From Chloranthus sessilifolius (taxonomy: Eukaryota; Streptophyta; Magnoliopsida; Chloranthales; Chloranthaceae): a DNA stretch of 64,000 nucleotides. Where the stretch lies: the NCBI GenBank assembly GCA_021018995.1, contig CM037592.1, forward strand, positions 74,093,301 to 74,157,300, read 5' to 3'. The notes under the pieces are model-generated. The model was not told where the DNA came from and did no database searches. It saw only the letters and a list, made by a program, of their open reading frames with translations. Positions 23,155-34,760 of the stretch are shown here, piece after piece. Position numbers and translations under genes: made by a program. The stretch's first letter is position 1. Each line of letters begins with the position of its first letter.

Positions 23155-24420
23155 CTAAGGGTTGTATTTTCTAAGGTACATGGCGTTCCAAGGGCTAGGG
23201 AATTCTTCCCCATCTTGGTTCGCCAGTTTGTATGCCTTTCTAGGGTATGCGGTTGTTATAGCATAAGGGCCTTCCCAATTCGGTTTTAGTTTTTCTTTTG
23301 GATGGGCGTGCTTGGAAAGCATGATTTTCTTCAAGACTAATTCTCTGATATTAAAGGTTCGTTCAAGGACTTTCTTATCGTAAGCCCTGGCCACTAACCT
23401 CTGATTTACCTGAGCATGATCAACTGCCCTTAGACGTGTTTCACCGAGCTATTCTAGCTGCATGAGTGGGGTAATTCTCCTCTCATCTAAGGATATCTCA
23501 TCATCGAGTTTAATCTATAAGGATGGTACTTGAATCTAATATAGTAGGACTGCCTCCATCCTGAAGGTAAGGAGGTACGGTGTTTGGCCAGTGGTCGTAC
23601 GAATAGAGGTCCTATAGGCCCAGAGTCCTTCTGGTAGTCGTTTGGGCCAGTCAGCTCCATTTCTTATTTCTACTGTGCATTTCAGAATTCAAATCAGTGT
23701 TTTGTTCATATCTTCTACTTGTCCATTTCCTTTAGAGTAGAATGGTGATGAGTGGCATAGATTGATGCTGAACTTCTTGCATAACTTTTTCATCTTTTCT
23801 GCGATGAACTGTGGTCCATTGTCGGTGATGAATATCCTGAGTACTTCAAACCTGGTGATGATATTTCGAACAATAAACCTTACGAGTGCTGAAGTGGTGA
23901 TTTTGACATAGGATTCAACTTCTGCCCATTTGGTGTAGTATTCGGTTGCTGTAAGTATGAACGCATTCTTGTGAGTGTTCCCAACCGTATTTGTGAAAGG
24001 TATGATGACATCAAAGGCCCACATCAAAAATAGCCATGGCTAGGTTATAGTGGTCAATGCAACTGATGGAGCTTTGATAAGTGCGGTGTGTTCTTGGCAT
24101 TGATTACAGAGTTGGACGTGTAGGTGGCAATCTCTTATCATTGTCGGCCAGAAGTAGCTTTGTCGTGTGATTTGATCGATGAGTCTCTGTCTACTGGAGT
24201 GGGCGCTGCAGGCACTAGCGTGTAGTTCTCGAATGATGTATTGTCCTTCGGTGGTTGTGACGCATTGTAGCAGTACTCCTTTGGTGAAAGCTTCTTTGTA
24301 TAGTATTTTGCCGAGTATGCAGAATCAGGTGCATCGATTCCTTATAGTCTTCCGTTCGATTTTCGTGGCATACCGAGGGACGTGTTGATGCTTCAGGAAG
24401 TTTCAGACGCTGAAATACCA
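23155..24420 (-). pseudogene. Integrase of element C
   Basis: The minus strand reads a degenerate zinc-binding part (about 24420-24050). The core follows from 24027: MMWAFDVIIPF, ATEYYTKWAEVESY, the second Asp in FITDNGPQF and the Glu in GNGQVEDMNK, with the usual D-D-35-E spacing. [16 protein letters not shown] follows near 23600. The C-terminal block at 23394-23155 reads VARAYDKKVLERTFN, NWEGPYAITTAYP and SPWNAMYLRKYNP. All three catalytic residues remain, but the zinc domain and the linker between core and C-terminus carry stops. Confidence 0.9.
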
Positions 24421-25490
24421 TGGTTGTCTGTCGTCGGTTGGTGATTTCTCAAATCTGAACATAGTGATTTCGGTTCTTACCTTGACATGATTTTCATAGC
24501 AATTGCTTCTTTTGGTCCTATGCCGGTGGGAGGATTGGTAGTTCTCTCTTGACGGTCCATGCTACCTCATGAGTGGGTATTGTCAGCTTTTCAATGAAGA
24601 ATGTCTTGATATTTTGTTCAATGGGTATTTGAATGACCAAGGCTAGCATGGCAAGGGAGTGTGTGAGCTCGTTTTCTAATCTAAGGATGTGCGTGAAGGA
24701 GATTCATTCAAATTTCTTTACTAAATATTAAGCGGTTTCTAGGTATACCATTAGTCTCCTTTCCTTAGTTTTTCATTCTCCTATAACTTGTGAGATTACT
24801 AGCTTTGAATTACCGATGGCTTTTAATTATTTAACGTTTAAATGTAGTGTTGCTCATAGTCCAGCTATGAAAACTTCGTATTCTGCGACATTATTAGTGA
24901 CAGAAATTTAGTTGAAAGTCCTTAGGTATGATAACTCCTTCCGGGCTTAGGAGGACTATCCCGATGCCTTTTCCTTTGTGATTTAGAGCATCGTCGAAAT
25001 AAAGGGTCCATAACGTCTTACCGGGCTCTTCGTTATGAATTGTTAGTAAGTCTTTATCGAGGAAATCCGCGTGTATGGGCTCATCGCTTGGGAGTAGGAG
25101 ATCTATGAGGTAATCAGCGATCGCTTGTCCTTTGATCAACTTCTGCGTGATGTAAGTGATATCGAATTCTTGCAAGAGCATATGCTAGCGAGTGTTCTTT
25201 CTTGATGTTACAGGCTTTTCAAATATGTACTTCAGAGGATCCATTCGAGCTAGTACTAGTATCTTACGTGCTCAGAAGTAGTGCCGTAATTTGGTTGAGG
25301 CCCATACCAGCGCAAGGCAGGTCTTCTCCATTAGAGTGTACTTTTGTTTGTACTCGGCCATCGTCCTACTGAGCTAGTAGCCAACCTTTTCTCTCTTATC
25401 GTCTTCTTTATATTATCTCAGAATTACTCTCGTTGCTTTGTCGTTCACTGAGAGGTATAGGATTAGAGGTCTTCCAAAAATTATTGGCGA
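24421..25490 (-). pseudogene. RNase H of element C
   Basis: The stretch 25181-24894 reads MLLQEFDITYITQKLIKGQA, a 30-residue tether, then WTLYFDDALNHKGKGIGIVL and SPEGVIIPKDFQLNF, the start of the Tat-type archaeal-like RNase H. Here the usual D-G of the first catalytic site reads DD. Downstream, the 24890-24421 part that should hold the remaining active-site residues is full of stops. Confidence 0.85.
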
Positions 25491-26028
25491 TAGTATTAGC
25501 GGACACGGAGATACTTTTTGATATTGTCGAAGGCTTGCTGACACTGGTCATCCCATTTGTACTCAGTTCCTCCTTTAAGTAGTCTGTAGAAGGGATCGCA
25601 TCTGTCTGAATGTTGGGAGATAAATTTCCTGATGAATTGCAATATTCCTATTAGGCCTCGTAATTCTTTGATATTACTAGGAGGTAGCATCTCAAGGACA
25701 GCTCTAACTTTTGCGAGGTCCACTTCGATTCCTCGCTTGCTGACTATTAAATCAAGTAATTTTCTGGAAGTGACTCCGAAGGCACATTTCTTTGGGTTTA
25801 TTTTTAGCTGATATTTCTTAGCTCTTTATAGCACCAATCGGAGTGCTTCAACATGTCCTGCCCATATTTGAGACTTTACTAATATGTCATCGATGTAGAC
25901 TTCTACATATTTATATATCATATTGTGAAAATTAGCCATCATGGCGCGTTGATACGTGGCTCCCGCGTTCTTGAGCTTGAAATGCATGACAATGTAGCAG
26001 TACGTTCCCTATGATGTAGTGAAAGAAG
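25491..26028 (-). pseudogene. Reverse transcriptase of C, 3' half
   Basis: On the minus strand from the solo LTR: KTSFTTS, GTYCYIVMHFKLKNAGATYQ, the catalytic VEVYIDDILVKS (about 25910-25875), then NPKKCAFGVTS, RGIEVDLAKVRAVLEM, LRGLIGILQFIRKFISQHSD and WDDQCQQAFDNIKKYL. The YIDD box is intact. The N-terminal half lies beyond the solo LTR. Confidence 0.9.
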
Positions 26029-26033
26029 TCTTC

Positions 26034-27781
26034 TGATGTGCAGTGAAATATGATGATATTTCACCCCTAAAGACCTACATTTAGCTATCCGATGAAAGCT
26101 ATTTAACATGTTTTATATAGTTTTAGTGATTTACAAGCCTGGAGATGTGTTGAGCATGAAATAACCCAAAAGTTCAGAATATAACGTCAAATTCATGCTA
26201 CCTAAGATCATTCGGAACTTATCCCAACTTGGAGCTCAATTTGAACCTTCAAGACATTAGATTCAGAAAATTGTCAAAACACAAACGTTTGAGAACTCGT
26301 CGTCAGCTTTCCAACGCCGCAAGAATCGCCTCAATCTGAGTTCGGGATAGAACGTTATGGCTGAAATACCAAGGTAGTGTCTGAATGCAAAGTGTAGCGG
26401 GAATTCACGAAAATCTGGGAGGTTGATTGATTGACCAAATTTGAATTTGAGTTCGGAATTTTGTTTGGCCACGAGAATCTCGGTACTCTTTTCACGAAAT
26501 AAAATCTTGGAGGAAAAAGCGGCTTCTGTTTTGGCAATTATGGAAAAAAGATATTCTTGGAGATATATTCATTCGGGGAGTCCTTGGGAGAGATAATTCT
26601 GATTTTTATTATTTTTCTGCATTCTTCTTTTTAGAGAGTTTTGTTTTTTAGAGAGTTTTCATTTTTCTGTATTCTTCTGTTTTAGTTTCTCTGCGTTTTA
26701 AAGTGTAAGGGCATTGAGTCCCATTTTCTTGAACTATCTTTATTATTCATTTTGAAAAGGAAGATAAGTCTTAGTTTTCTGATTTGGATCTACTTTCAAG
26801 AAGGAGGTGTACATACTTGGATTAAAGCTTTTTGTGGATAATTCTTTACGGTATTTTAATGGCATTTTCAACTTCTGCATTTATTTTATTGCTTATTTCA
26901 GTTATGTGTGGCTAGTTTCATTAAGGATGGGGATCTAATGAACCCCATCCGAGGTATTCATTTATATTAATATAAATCTGTGATTGAGATGTCAGATGCT
27001 TTTTAAGACCCTAATATTCATTGAAAATGGTGAAATCATTATTTCAATCTGAGATCTAGGAGCTAATCATGCCCTATGATTTCAGATCTGCAATAATGAT
27101 TTTATCCTAATTATCACCCATCTCGGGGTGAAGTTTTACCATCATCTGAGGTGTGAGTGTTAATCATACACTCATGGGGTGTTAATCATACATCTCCTTG
27201 ATCTTGGATTGATAGTATGACTTTATCCCAGTGGTGAGTTCCAATCACGATCTGAGGTGTGGGTGTTAATCATACACCCATGGGGTGTTAATCATACATC
27301 TCCATGATCTTAGATCGTACTTTGGAAATTACCTCTGATTGGGTTCTAAATATTGTCCGAGGTGTGAGTGTTAATCATACACTTATGGGATGTTAATCAT
27401 ACATATCCGTGATCTCAGATCTATATTTTAGAACTCACGTGTGTATAGGGCAGTGCTTCTTTTGAGAAATCTGTTAAAGATCTCATATCTCAATCCACAG
27501 ATTGGTATTCTGTAAATGATAAACTTACGATGGGAGGATTTAGCATTCCAATCCTTATCTTTTATTAATTGTTAAATTCCTTTAGTATTTATCTGTTAGA
27601 ATTTATCTCATTTATCAGAACCCTAGATTGTTGGTTCGTGAAAGATCCGTGGAAATTCTTTTAGTTAATTGACATTTCTTTTATATTTTCTAACCAGTCA
27701 TCGTGGGAACAATCTCGTACTCTGCACCCATTGACTACATCACGATTAGTGCACTTGCAGTACAATTTTTAGGACACATCA
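26034..27781 (+). mobile_element. Solo LTR 1 inside the RT of C
   Basis: TGATGTG...CACATCA, 1,748 bp, flanked by TCTTC at 26029-26033 and 27782-27786. The RT frame of C (EK before, TSFTT after) continues across the site once it is removed. There is no coding sequence. Near its 5' end it has a hairpin, GTGAAATA then TATTTCAC followed by CCC, like solo LTR 2. The right end ('gcacttgcagtacaattttt') is a sequence type often seen at the ends of plant noncoding LTR elements. Confidence 0.85.
27154..27412. repeat. Constant-loop TAATCAT hairpins in solo LTR 1
   Basis: Six inverted repeats share loop TAATCAT with different stems: TGAGTGT/ACACTCA (27154), GGTGT/ACATC (27178), TGGGTGT/ACACCCA (27260), GGTGT/ACATC (27284), GAGTGT/ACACTT (about 27366) and GGATGT/ACATAT (about 27389). 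The 27154 and 27260 stems differ at one pair, A-T against G-C. The set recurs at about 29036-29294 and 30956-31214 because of the triplication. Confidence 0.85.
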
Positions 27782-27786
27782 TCTTC

Positions 27787-28809
27787 TCTTAGTCAAACTA
27801 TGTTAATTTGATCTGATTATAGCTAGAGAAACCGTCCATAAAGGATAGCATCACATGTCCAGCGATGTTGTCTACTAGAGTGTCAATGTGTGGAGTGGGA
27901 AGTGATCTTTTGGGCATGCCTCGTTGAGGTTTCGGAAGTCAATGAAAACCCATACTCGCCATTTTCTTAGCTTACGTACCATGTTTGCAACCCATTTGGG
28001 GTAGAGGACGACTCGAATGAACTTGGCTTTGTGCAATTTGTCAACTTCCTCTTTAACTTGAAGGGCAATTTGGGTGCATCCTACTAAGTTTTCGCTTAAT
28101 AGGTTTTGCATCGGGTTCCAAGACAAGACAGTGTTCTACTAAGCTAGGGTCTAAACCAGGCATATCTTTATAGGACCATGCAAAGGAGTCGAGGTGTTCT
28201 TGTAGGACTTGTACGATTTGTTGACGTTCCTTGGAGTTGAGCGTTAGTAGTTTCTTGGGTTTCTCTTCCTAAAGTTGATTTCTTCGTAGGTTCCGTTAAC
28301 TTGGGCTTGTTCGAAATGCTTGATGACTCGTTGGAAGTCCTGCGTCTCTTCAAAGAATCAATGTTTCTTCTTCATCTTGATAGCTCATATTTTGCAAAAG
28401 GTAATCGCTCATCGATAATTTATGGAGAGATCTTTGAAGGTGAAGGTCAAGGCTATTGATCATTTTCTCAAAGTCGCGAAGTATTTCATCTGGTATAATC
28501 ACTAGCTTGTTATTTAGCCTAGATATCTTGCATCCTCGTATGGGAGATGGGATAGTAGTCTTAGGAGAAAAGTCTCCTTGTTGGTCACAAACTTAATTCG
28601 GGATGAAGGGTTCCCTTTCTTTTCTGGTTTCTAATTTTTTTAGATTTTTTATTTATGATTTTTTAATATTTTCTGCTTTTTCTATTTTTTTTATTTTCGA
28701 TAGTAGATATGGTACAAGGTCGGTCACCTCAAAAGGCGCTAGAAGATTTGCTTCCTCTAACTGAGGGAGCGAGACGGCTGTCGGTGCTGTTTGGGCGAAT
28801 TCTTTAGGA
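27787..28809 (-). pseudogene. RT N-terminal half of C, copy 1 (most broken)
   Basis: The minus strand reads ALQVKEEVDKLHKAKFIRV, then YPKWVANMV, FIDFRNLNEACPKDHFPLH and LSFMDGFSSYNQIKL before the solo LTR. Compared with copies 2 and 3 it has about a dozen deletions of 1 to 12 bp, for example near 28080, 28235 and 28285, that shift the frame. This copy is the one contiguous with the 3' half of RT. Confidence 0.85.
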
Positions 28810-29765
28810 ATGGGGATCTAATGAACCCCATCCGAGGTATTCATTTATATTAATATAAATCTGTGATTGAGATGTCAGATGCTTTTTAAGACCCTAATAT
28901 TCATTGAAAATGGTGAAATCATTATTTCAATCTGAGATCTAGGAGCTAATCATGCCCTATGATTTCAGATCTGCAATAATGATTTTATCCTAATTATCAC
29001 CCATCTCGGGGTGAAGTTTTACCATCATCTGAGGTGTGAGTGTTAATCATACACTCATGGGGTGTTAATCATACATCTCCTTGATCTTGGATTGATAGTA
29101 TGACTTTATCCCAGTGGTGAGTTCCAATCACGATCTGAGGTGTGGGTGTTAATCATACACCCATGGGGTGTTAATCATACATCTCCATGATCTTAGATCG
29201 TACTTTGGAAATTACCCTACAGATTGGGTTCTAAATATTGTCCGAGGTGTGAGTGTTAATCATACACTTATGGGATGTTAATCATACATATCCGTGATCT
29301 CAGATCTATATTTTAGAACTCACGTGTGTATAGGGCAGTGCTTCTTTTGAGAAATCTGTTAAAGATCTCATATCTCAATCCACAGATTGGTATTCTGTAA
29401 ATGATAAACTTACGATGGGAGGATTTAGCATTCCAATCCTTATCTTTTATTAATTGTTAAATTCCTTTAGTATTTATCTGTTAGAATTTATCTCATTTAT
29501 CAGAACCCTAGATTGTTGGTTACTGTGAAAGATCTGTGGAAATTCTTTTAGTTAATTGACATTTCTGTTTTTATATTTTCTCACCAATCCTCGTGGGAAC
29601 AATCTCGTACTTTGCACCCATTGACTACATCACGATTCGTGCACTTGCGAGTACAAATTTTAGGACACATCATCTTCTCTTAGTCAAACTATGTTAATTT
29701 GATCTGATTATAGCTAGAGAAACCGTCCATAAAGGATAGCATCTCATGTCCAGCGATGTTGTCTA

Positions 29766-30329
29766 CTAGAGTGTCAATGTGTGGAGTGGGAAGTCATCTT
29801 TTGGGCATGCCTGGTTGAGGTTTTGGAAGTCAATGAAAACCCATACTCTGCCATTTTTCTTAGCGACAGGTACCATGTTTGCAACCCATTTGGGGTAGAG
29901 GACGACTCGAATGAACTTGGCTTTGTGCAATTTGTCAACTTCCTCTTTAACTTGAAGGGCAATTTGCGGGTGCATCCTACGAAGTTTCTGCTTAATAGGT
30001 TTTGCATCGGGTTCCAAGACAAGACAGTGTTCTACTAAGCTAGGGTCTAAACCAGGCATATCTTTATAGGACCATGCAAAGGAGTCGAGGTGTTCTTGTA
30101 GGACTTGTACGATTTGTTGACGTTCCTTGGAGTTGAGCGCTGCGCTAATTAGTAGTTTCTTGGGTTTCTCTTCAGTGCTAAAGTTGATTTCTTCTGTAGG
30201 TTCCGTTGCAACTTGGGCTTGTTCGTCGAAATGCTTGATGACTCGTTGGAAGTCCTGCGTCTCTTCAGCAATCAATGTTTCTTCTTCATCTTGATAGCTC
30301 ATATTTTGCAAAAGGTAATCGCTCATCAA
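29766..30329 (-). pseudogene. RT N-terminal half of C, copy 2
   Basis: An open stretch of 187 codons: an acidic linker (DEEETLIAEETQDFQRVIKH), the pre-RT segment LDSFAWSYKDMPGLDPSLVE, KQKLRRMHPQIALQVKEEV, YPKWVANMVPVAKKNGRVWV and FIDFQNLNQACPKDDFPLH. It is then cut by the solo-LTR segment of the next unit. It is a partial duplicate and has no catalytic YIDD box. Confidence 0.88.
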
Positions 30330-31691
30330 GATAATTTATGGTAAGAGATCTTTGGTAAGGTGAAGGTCAAGGCTATTGATCATTTTCTCAAAGTCGCGAA
30401 GTATTTCATCTGGTATAATCACTAGCTTGTTATTTAGCCTAGATATCTTGCATCCTCGTATGGGAGATGGGATAGTAGTCTTAGGAGAAAAGTCTCCTTG
30501 TTGGTCACAAACTTAATTCGGGATGAAGGGTTCCCTTTCTTTTCTGGTTTCTAATTTTTTTAGATTTTTTATTTATGATTTTTTAATATTTTCTGCTTTT
30601 TCTATTTTTTTTATTTTCGATAGTAGATATGGTACAAGGTCGGTCACCTCAAAAGGCGCTAGAAGATTTGCTTCCTCTAACTGAGGGAGCGAGACGGCTG
30701 TCGGTGCTGTTTGGGCGAATTCTTTAGGAATGGGGATCTAATGAACCCCATCCGAGGTATTCATTTATATTAATATAAATCTGTGATTGAGATGTCAGAT
30801 GCTTTTTAAGACCCTAATATTCATTGAAAATGGTGAAATCATTATTTCAATCTAAGATCTAGGAGCTAATCATGCCCTATGATTTCAGATCTGCAATAAT
30901 GATTTTATCCTAATTATCACCCATCTCGGGGTGAAGTTTTACCATCATCTGAGGTGTGAGTGTTAATCATACACTCATGGGGTGTTAATCATACATCTCC
31001 TTGATCTTGGATTGATAGTATGACTTTATCCCAGTGGTGAGTTCCAATCACGATCTGAGGTGTGGGTGTTAATCATACACCCATGGGGTGTTAATCATAC
31101 ATCTCCATGATCTTAGATCGTACTTTGGAAATTACCCTACAGATTGGGTTCTAAATATTGTCCGAGGTGTGAGTGTTAATCATACACTTATGGGATGTTA
31201 ATCATACATATCCGTGATCTCAGATCTATATTTTAGAACTCACGTGTGTATAGGGCAGTGCTTCTTTTGAGAAATCTGTTAAAGATCTCATATCTCAATC
31301 CACAGATTGGTATTCTGTAAATGATAAACTTACGATGGGAGGATTTAGCATTCCAATCCTTATCTTTTATTAATTGTTAAATTCCTTTAGTATTTATCTG
31401 TTAGAATTTATCTCATTTATCAGAACCCTAGATTGTTGGTTACTGTGAAAGATCTGTGGAAATTCTTTTAGTTAATTGACATTTCTGTTTTTATATTTTC
31501 TCACCAATCCTCGTGGGAACAATCTCGTACTTTGCACCCATTGACTACATCACGATTCGTGCACTTGCGAGTACAAATTTTAGGACACATCATCTTCTCT
31601 TAGTCAAACTATGTTAATTTGATCTGATTATAGCTAGAGAAACCGTCCATAAAGGATAGCATCTCATGTCCAGCGATGTTGTCTACTAGAG

Positions 31692-32341
31692 TGTCAATGT
31701 GGAGTGGGAAGTCATCTTTGGGCATGCCTGGTTGAGGTTTTGGAAGTCAATGAAAACCCATACTCTGCCATTTTTCTTAGCGACAGGTACCATGTTTGCA
31801 ACCCATTTGGGGTAGAGGACGACTCGAATGAACTTGGCTTTGTGCAATTTGTCAACTTCCTCTTTAACTTGAAGGGCAATTTGCGGGTGCATCCTCTGAA
31901 GTTTACCTTAATAGGTTTTGCATCGGGTTCCAAGACAAGACAGTGTTCTACTAAGCTAGGGTCTAAACCAGGCATATCTTTATAGGACCATGCAAAGGAG
32001 TCGAGGTGTTCTTGTAGGACTTGTACGATTTGTTGACGTTCCTTGGAGTTGAGCGCTGCGCTAATTAGTAGTTTCTTGGGTTTCTCTTCAGTGCTAAAGT
32101 TGATTTCTTCTGTAGGTTCCGTTGCAACTTGGGCTTGTTCGTCGAAATGCTTGATGACTCGTTGGAAGTCCTGCGTCTCTTCAGCAATCAATGTTTCTTC
32201 TTCATCTTCGGTAAGCTCATATTTTGCAAAAGGTAATCGTTCATCAGTATAATTTATGACTGAGAGATCTTTGGTAAGGTGAAGGTCAAGGCTATTGATC
32301 ATTTTCTCAAAGTCGCGAAGTATTTCATCTGGTATAATCAC
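31692..32341 (-). pseudogene. RT N-terminal half of C, copy 3
   Basis: Same content as copy 2 with a longer N-terminal linker (MIIPDEILRDFEKMINSL, LPFAKYELTED). It connects upstream, on the minus strand, to the rest of gag-pol at 32650, so it is the copy continuous with protease. A frameshift near 31905 separates VEHCLVLEPDAKPIK from the MHPQIALQVKEEV part. Confidence 0.88.
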
Positions 32342-32649
32342 TAGCTTGTTATTTAGCCTAGATATCTTGCATCCTCGTATGGGAGATGGGATAGTAGTCT
32401 TAGGAGAAAAGTCTCCTTGTTGGTCACAAACTTAATTCGGGATGAAGGGTTCCCTTTCTTTTCTGGTTTCTAATTTTTTTAGATTTTTTATTTATGATTT
32501 TTTAATATTTTCTGCTTTTTCTATTTTTTTTATTTTCGATAGTAGATATGGTACAAGGTCGGTCACCTCAAAAGGCGCTAGAAGATTTGCTTCCTCTAAC
32601 TGAGGGAGCGAGACGGCTGTCGGTGCTGTTTGGGCGAATTCTTTAGGAA

Positions 32650-33796
32650 ATGTAGATTTGTTCTGAATTTGGTATTTTTTTTTTGGAGTCCTCATCTAAT
32701 GAGATCTTTTGAATAAGCGATGTCGATGACAGCGGTATTGATGTTCGAATTTCCTCTATCATATTGATTGCCTCATCTTCGAAGAAGCTTTAGAGATCGT
32801 AATTGATCAAACTATCCTCCTCTGAGTTATAATATGGTTGTTCTTCCTGTCGAGAGTGACCTCCTAAGGGGTTCTCAGGGGTAGTGAGCTCTTTCCCTTA
32901 AACTTCATAGTATGTTAGGATGAGTACGCATGCTCGACAGTGAGGCTGGTAACGATGAGAAATACAGGGAGATCCCCAAGGGCATTCCCATCCTTCCGAG
33001 CTGAAGTTAAGGCTGGTATCGAACTCGTCTTCTTGATCTGATAGTGGTTGAAGTCCTAGGTTAACCTGCTCTGTTAACTCGAGTGCAGGGAGGTCTATCT
33101 AGTAGTCCTCGTCATCGCTCAGAGGGGTTGCCACTCTTCTTCGAGAGATTTCTAAAATATTTTGAGTTATGACGGGTCTGGGGACAGAGGAGTATCTAGT
33201 TTGAGTTCCCCTTCAAACTTTATAAGGGTGTGTTGGGTGTCTCCCCCTGGGTCGACCAAATGGCCGTCAGAATTTTCTTCTTGTGTCGGTAGCTGAGTTG
33301 GTACGTCATTACTTGTTTCTGTCGTTACGGGGTCAGAATCATTTGATCCTACTATTGCGGAGTGTCGGATCCAACTAGCGAAGCATTTTAATATGCTGGT
33401 GCATGCCCCACAGCGGGGTTGGTATGGGTGAGAAATACAAGGGGAGTCCCATAGGCAATCTCATCCTCCAAAGCCAAGGCCGAGGCGGATGCTATGCGAG
33501 CTAAGACTTTCTTGTGGGGTGTCATCCTCTTCCCATGTTGAGTGTAAGTGCTCTTTACTATCTTGCAAGGCAGCTATGTGAAAATCTTCATTGTCGGTGG
33601 ATTCTCCATCTCCTACACTTAGCTCGAGTTCTAGAGGTTCTTCCTTTCTCTCTTCTGTAAACTCCTTAGCTTTGAACAATGGTTTGACTCCCTCGAGCGG
33701 TTTATCAATATCGCCATTCAGATTGGTTAAATCGTTGAATGCTTTAGTCATTCGTTCGATTTCCATGTCTTGGGATTTAGTGAAGGATGCCTTTTT
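32650..33796 (-). other. Linker of C between G-patch and RT
   Basis: Acidic, low-conservation sequence on the minus strand (for example FKAKEFTEERKEEPLELEL at about 33670). Open pieces without a recognised domain, which suits the spacer before RT in Tat elements. Two similar segments with 'gagaaataca' and 'catcct' at about 32958 and 33430 suggest an old internal duplication. Confidence 0.55.
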
Positions 33797-34009
33797 CTAT
33801 CTCGATACATCTATTTTCTCAGTGGTCCTGTAGACGAAGTGGTCATATAGAGACCATTTTGGTGAGGTAGGGAATAACTCGGCTTGTGGGCCATCCGATT
33901 GGTAACCTAACCCTATGTATTTGCGTATTTTTGTTGGGATGATAGGCCCTACACGACCTTGCTTGTTTTTATTGAGTTCGATGTGGGGGATGTACCCAAG
34001 TTGACACAT
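33797..34009 (-). pseudogene. G-patch-like domain of C
   Basis: The minus strand reads LMCQLGYIPHIELNKNKQGR, then GPIIPTKIRKYIGLGYQS. The pattern (small-x-Gly-Tyr, a basic Gly-containing middle, GLGY at the end) fits a degenerate G-patch. Element D has a clearer one in the same place (50881-51016). G-patches bind nucleic acid or DEAH helicases in other proteins. A role in the element is inference. Confidence 0.6.
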
Positions 34010-34319
34010 GAGGTCCTAAATTTTTGTCACGGTTGGGTTAATGTCGTAAAGTTTGGCAAGGTCTGGGCCAACCTCTCTTCTCATTAATTTTTGTTAACGC
34101 ATTAAGGGAGAACTAGGAGGGGTAGGGGGACGGACTTCCGCAACTATTGTATCATCAGGGATCCAAGCCTTTCGAATGTGGCCTGTGTTCAACATAGAAT
34201 CATAGGCTGTCGGAATGCTTGCCATGTAATCAGTGTCCATCTCTTAGAGGGGTGCATTAGCATATATACGGACAATGGAGTCCTCGTATGGGAATTTGAT
34301 GCATTGATGGTATATGGAT

Positions 34320-34760
34320 GTGACGGCTTTCATTAACTCTAACCATTTTCTTCCTAAGATAAGATTGTACGTACTAGCGGAGTTAGAAACATGAAAAGTG
34401 ACGTCTTTCGTTACAGGTTTGAGGTGAACCTATAGTTTGATGGTTCCTTTGACGAAACGACGCGAACAGTCATAAGCTATGAGTGATAGTGCCGAGGGTC
34501 TGACATCCTGCTCCGTGTATTTGAGCGTCTTTAACATTATGATAGGATAGATATTATGTCATGCTCCTGTATCGACCAACACATGGGGTACAAAGAATCC
34601 TCTAATTATGATCGTAAGGTATATGGGAGCTGCACTTCCACGGAGGGACTCTTTAGGCATGTCTATTTTTGTGAAAGTGAGTGTCGGGGGTTGTGCCATG
34701 ACTGAGGCAATTTGATGAAGCTCTTCCAATGTTGTGTCCTCATCCACTTGTGTGTCTTCA
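34320..34760 (-). pseudogene. Aspartic protease of C
   Basis: The minus strand reads LTFTKIDMPKESLRG, FFVPHVLVDTGA with the catalytic D-T-G at about 34567, and later NLILGRKWLELMKAV (about 34370-34325), the usual protease C-terminal signature. A stop directly follows DTGA. In the family this enzyme cuts the gag-pol polyprotein. Confidence 0.85.

Larger units (their letters stand above)
26927..32649. repeat. Tandem triplication of solo-LTR and RT sequence
   Basis: Three units start with ATGGGGATCTAATGAACC at 26927, 28810 and 30730 (1,883, 1,920 and 1,920 bp). Each unit holds the right half of solo LTR 1 followed by the RT N-terminal region of C. The junction 'ttctttaggaatggggatc' combines the element sequence seen at 32641 ('ctttaggaaatgtag') with solo-LTR sequence seen at 26921 ('ttaaggatggggatc'), sharing AGGA. 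Units 2 and 3 are nearly identical in the LTR part, while unit 1 has many small deletions. Confidence 0.93.

Noticed and set aside
31704-32252. Plus-strand open frames opposite the RT copies of C (also 29781-30038)
   Set aside because: They mirror the minus-strand RT frames and have no independent family signature.
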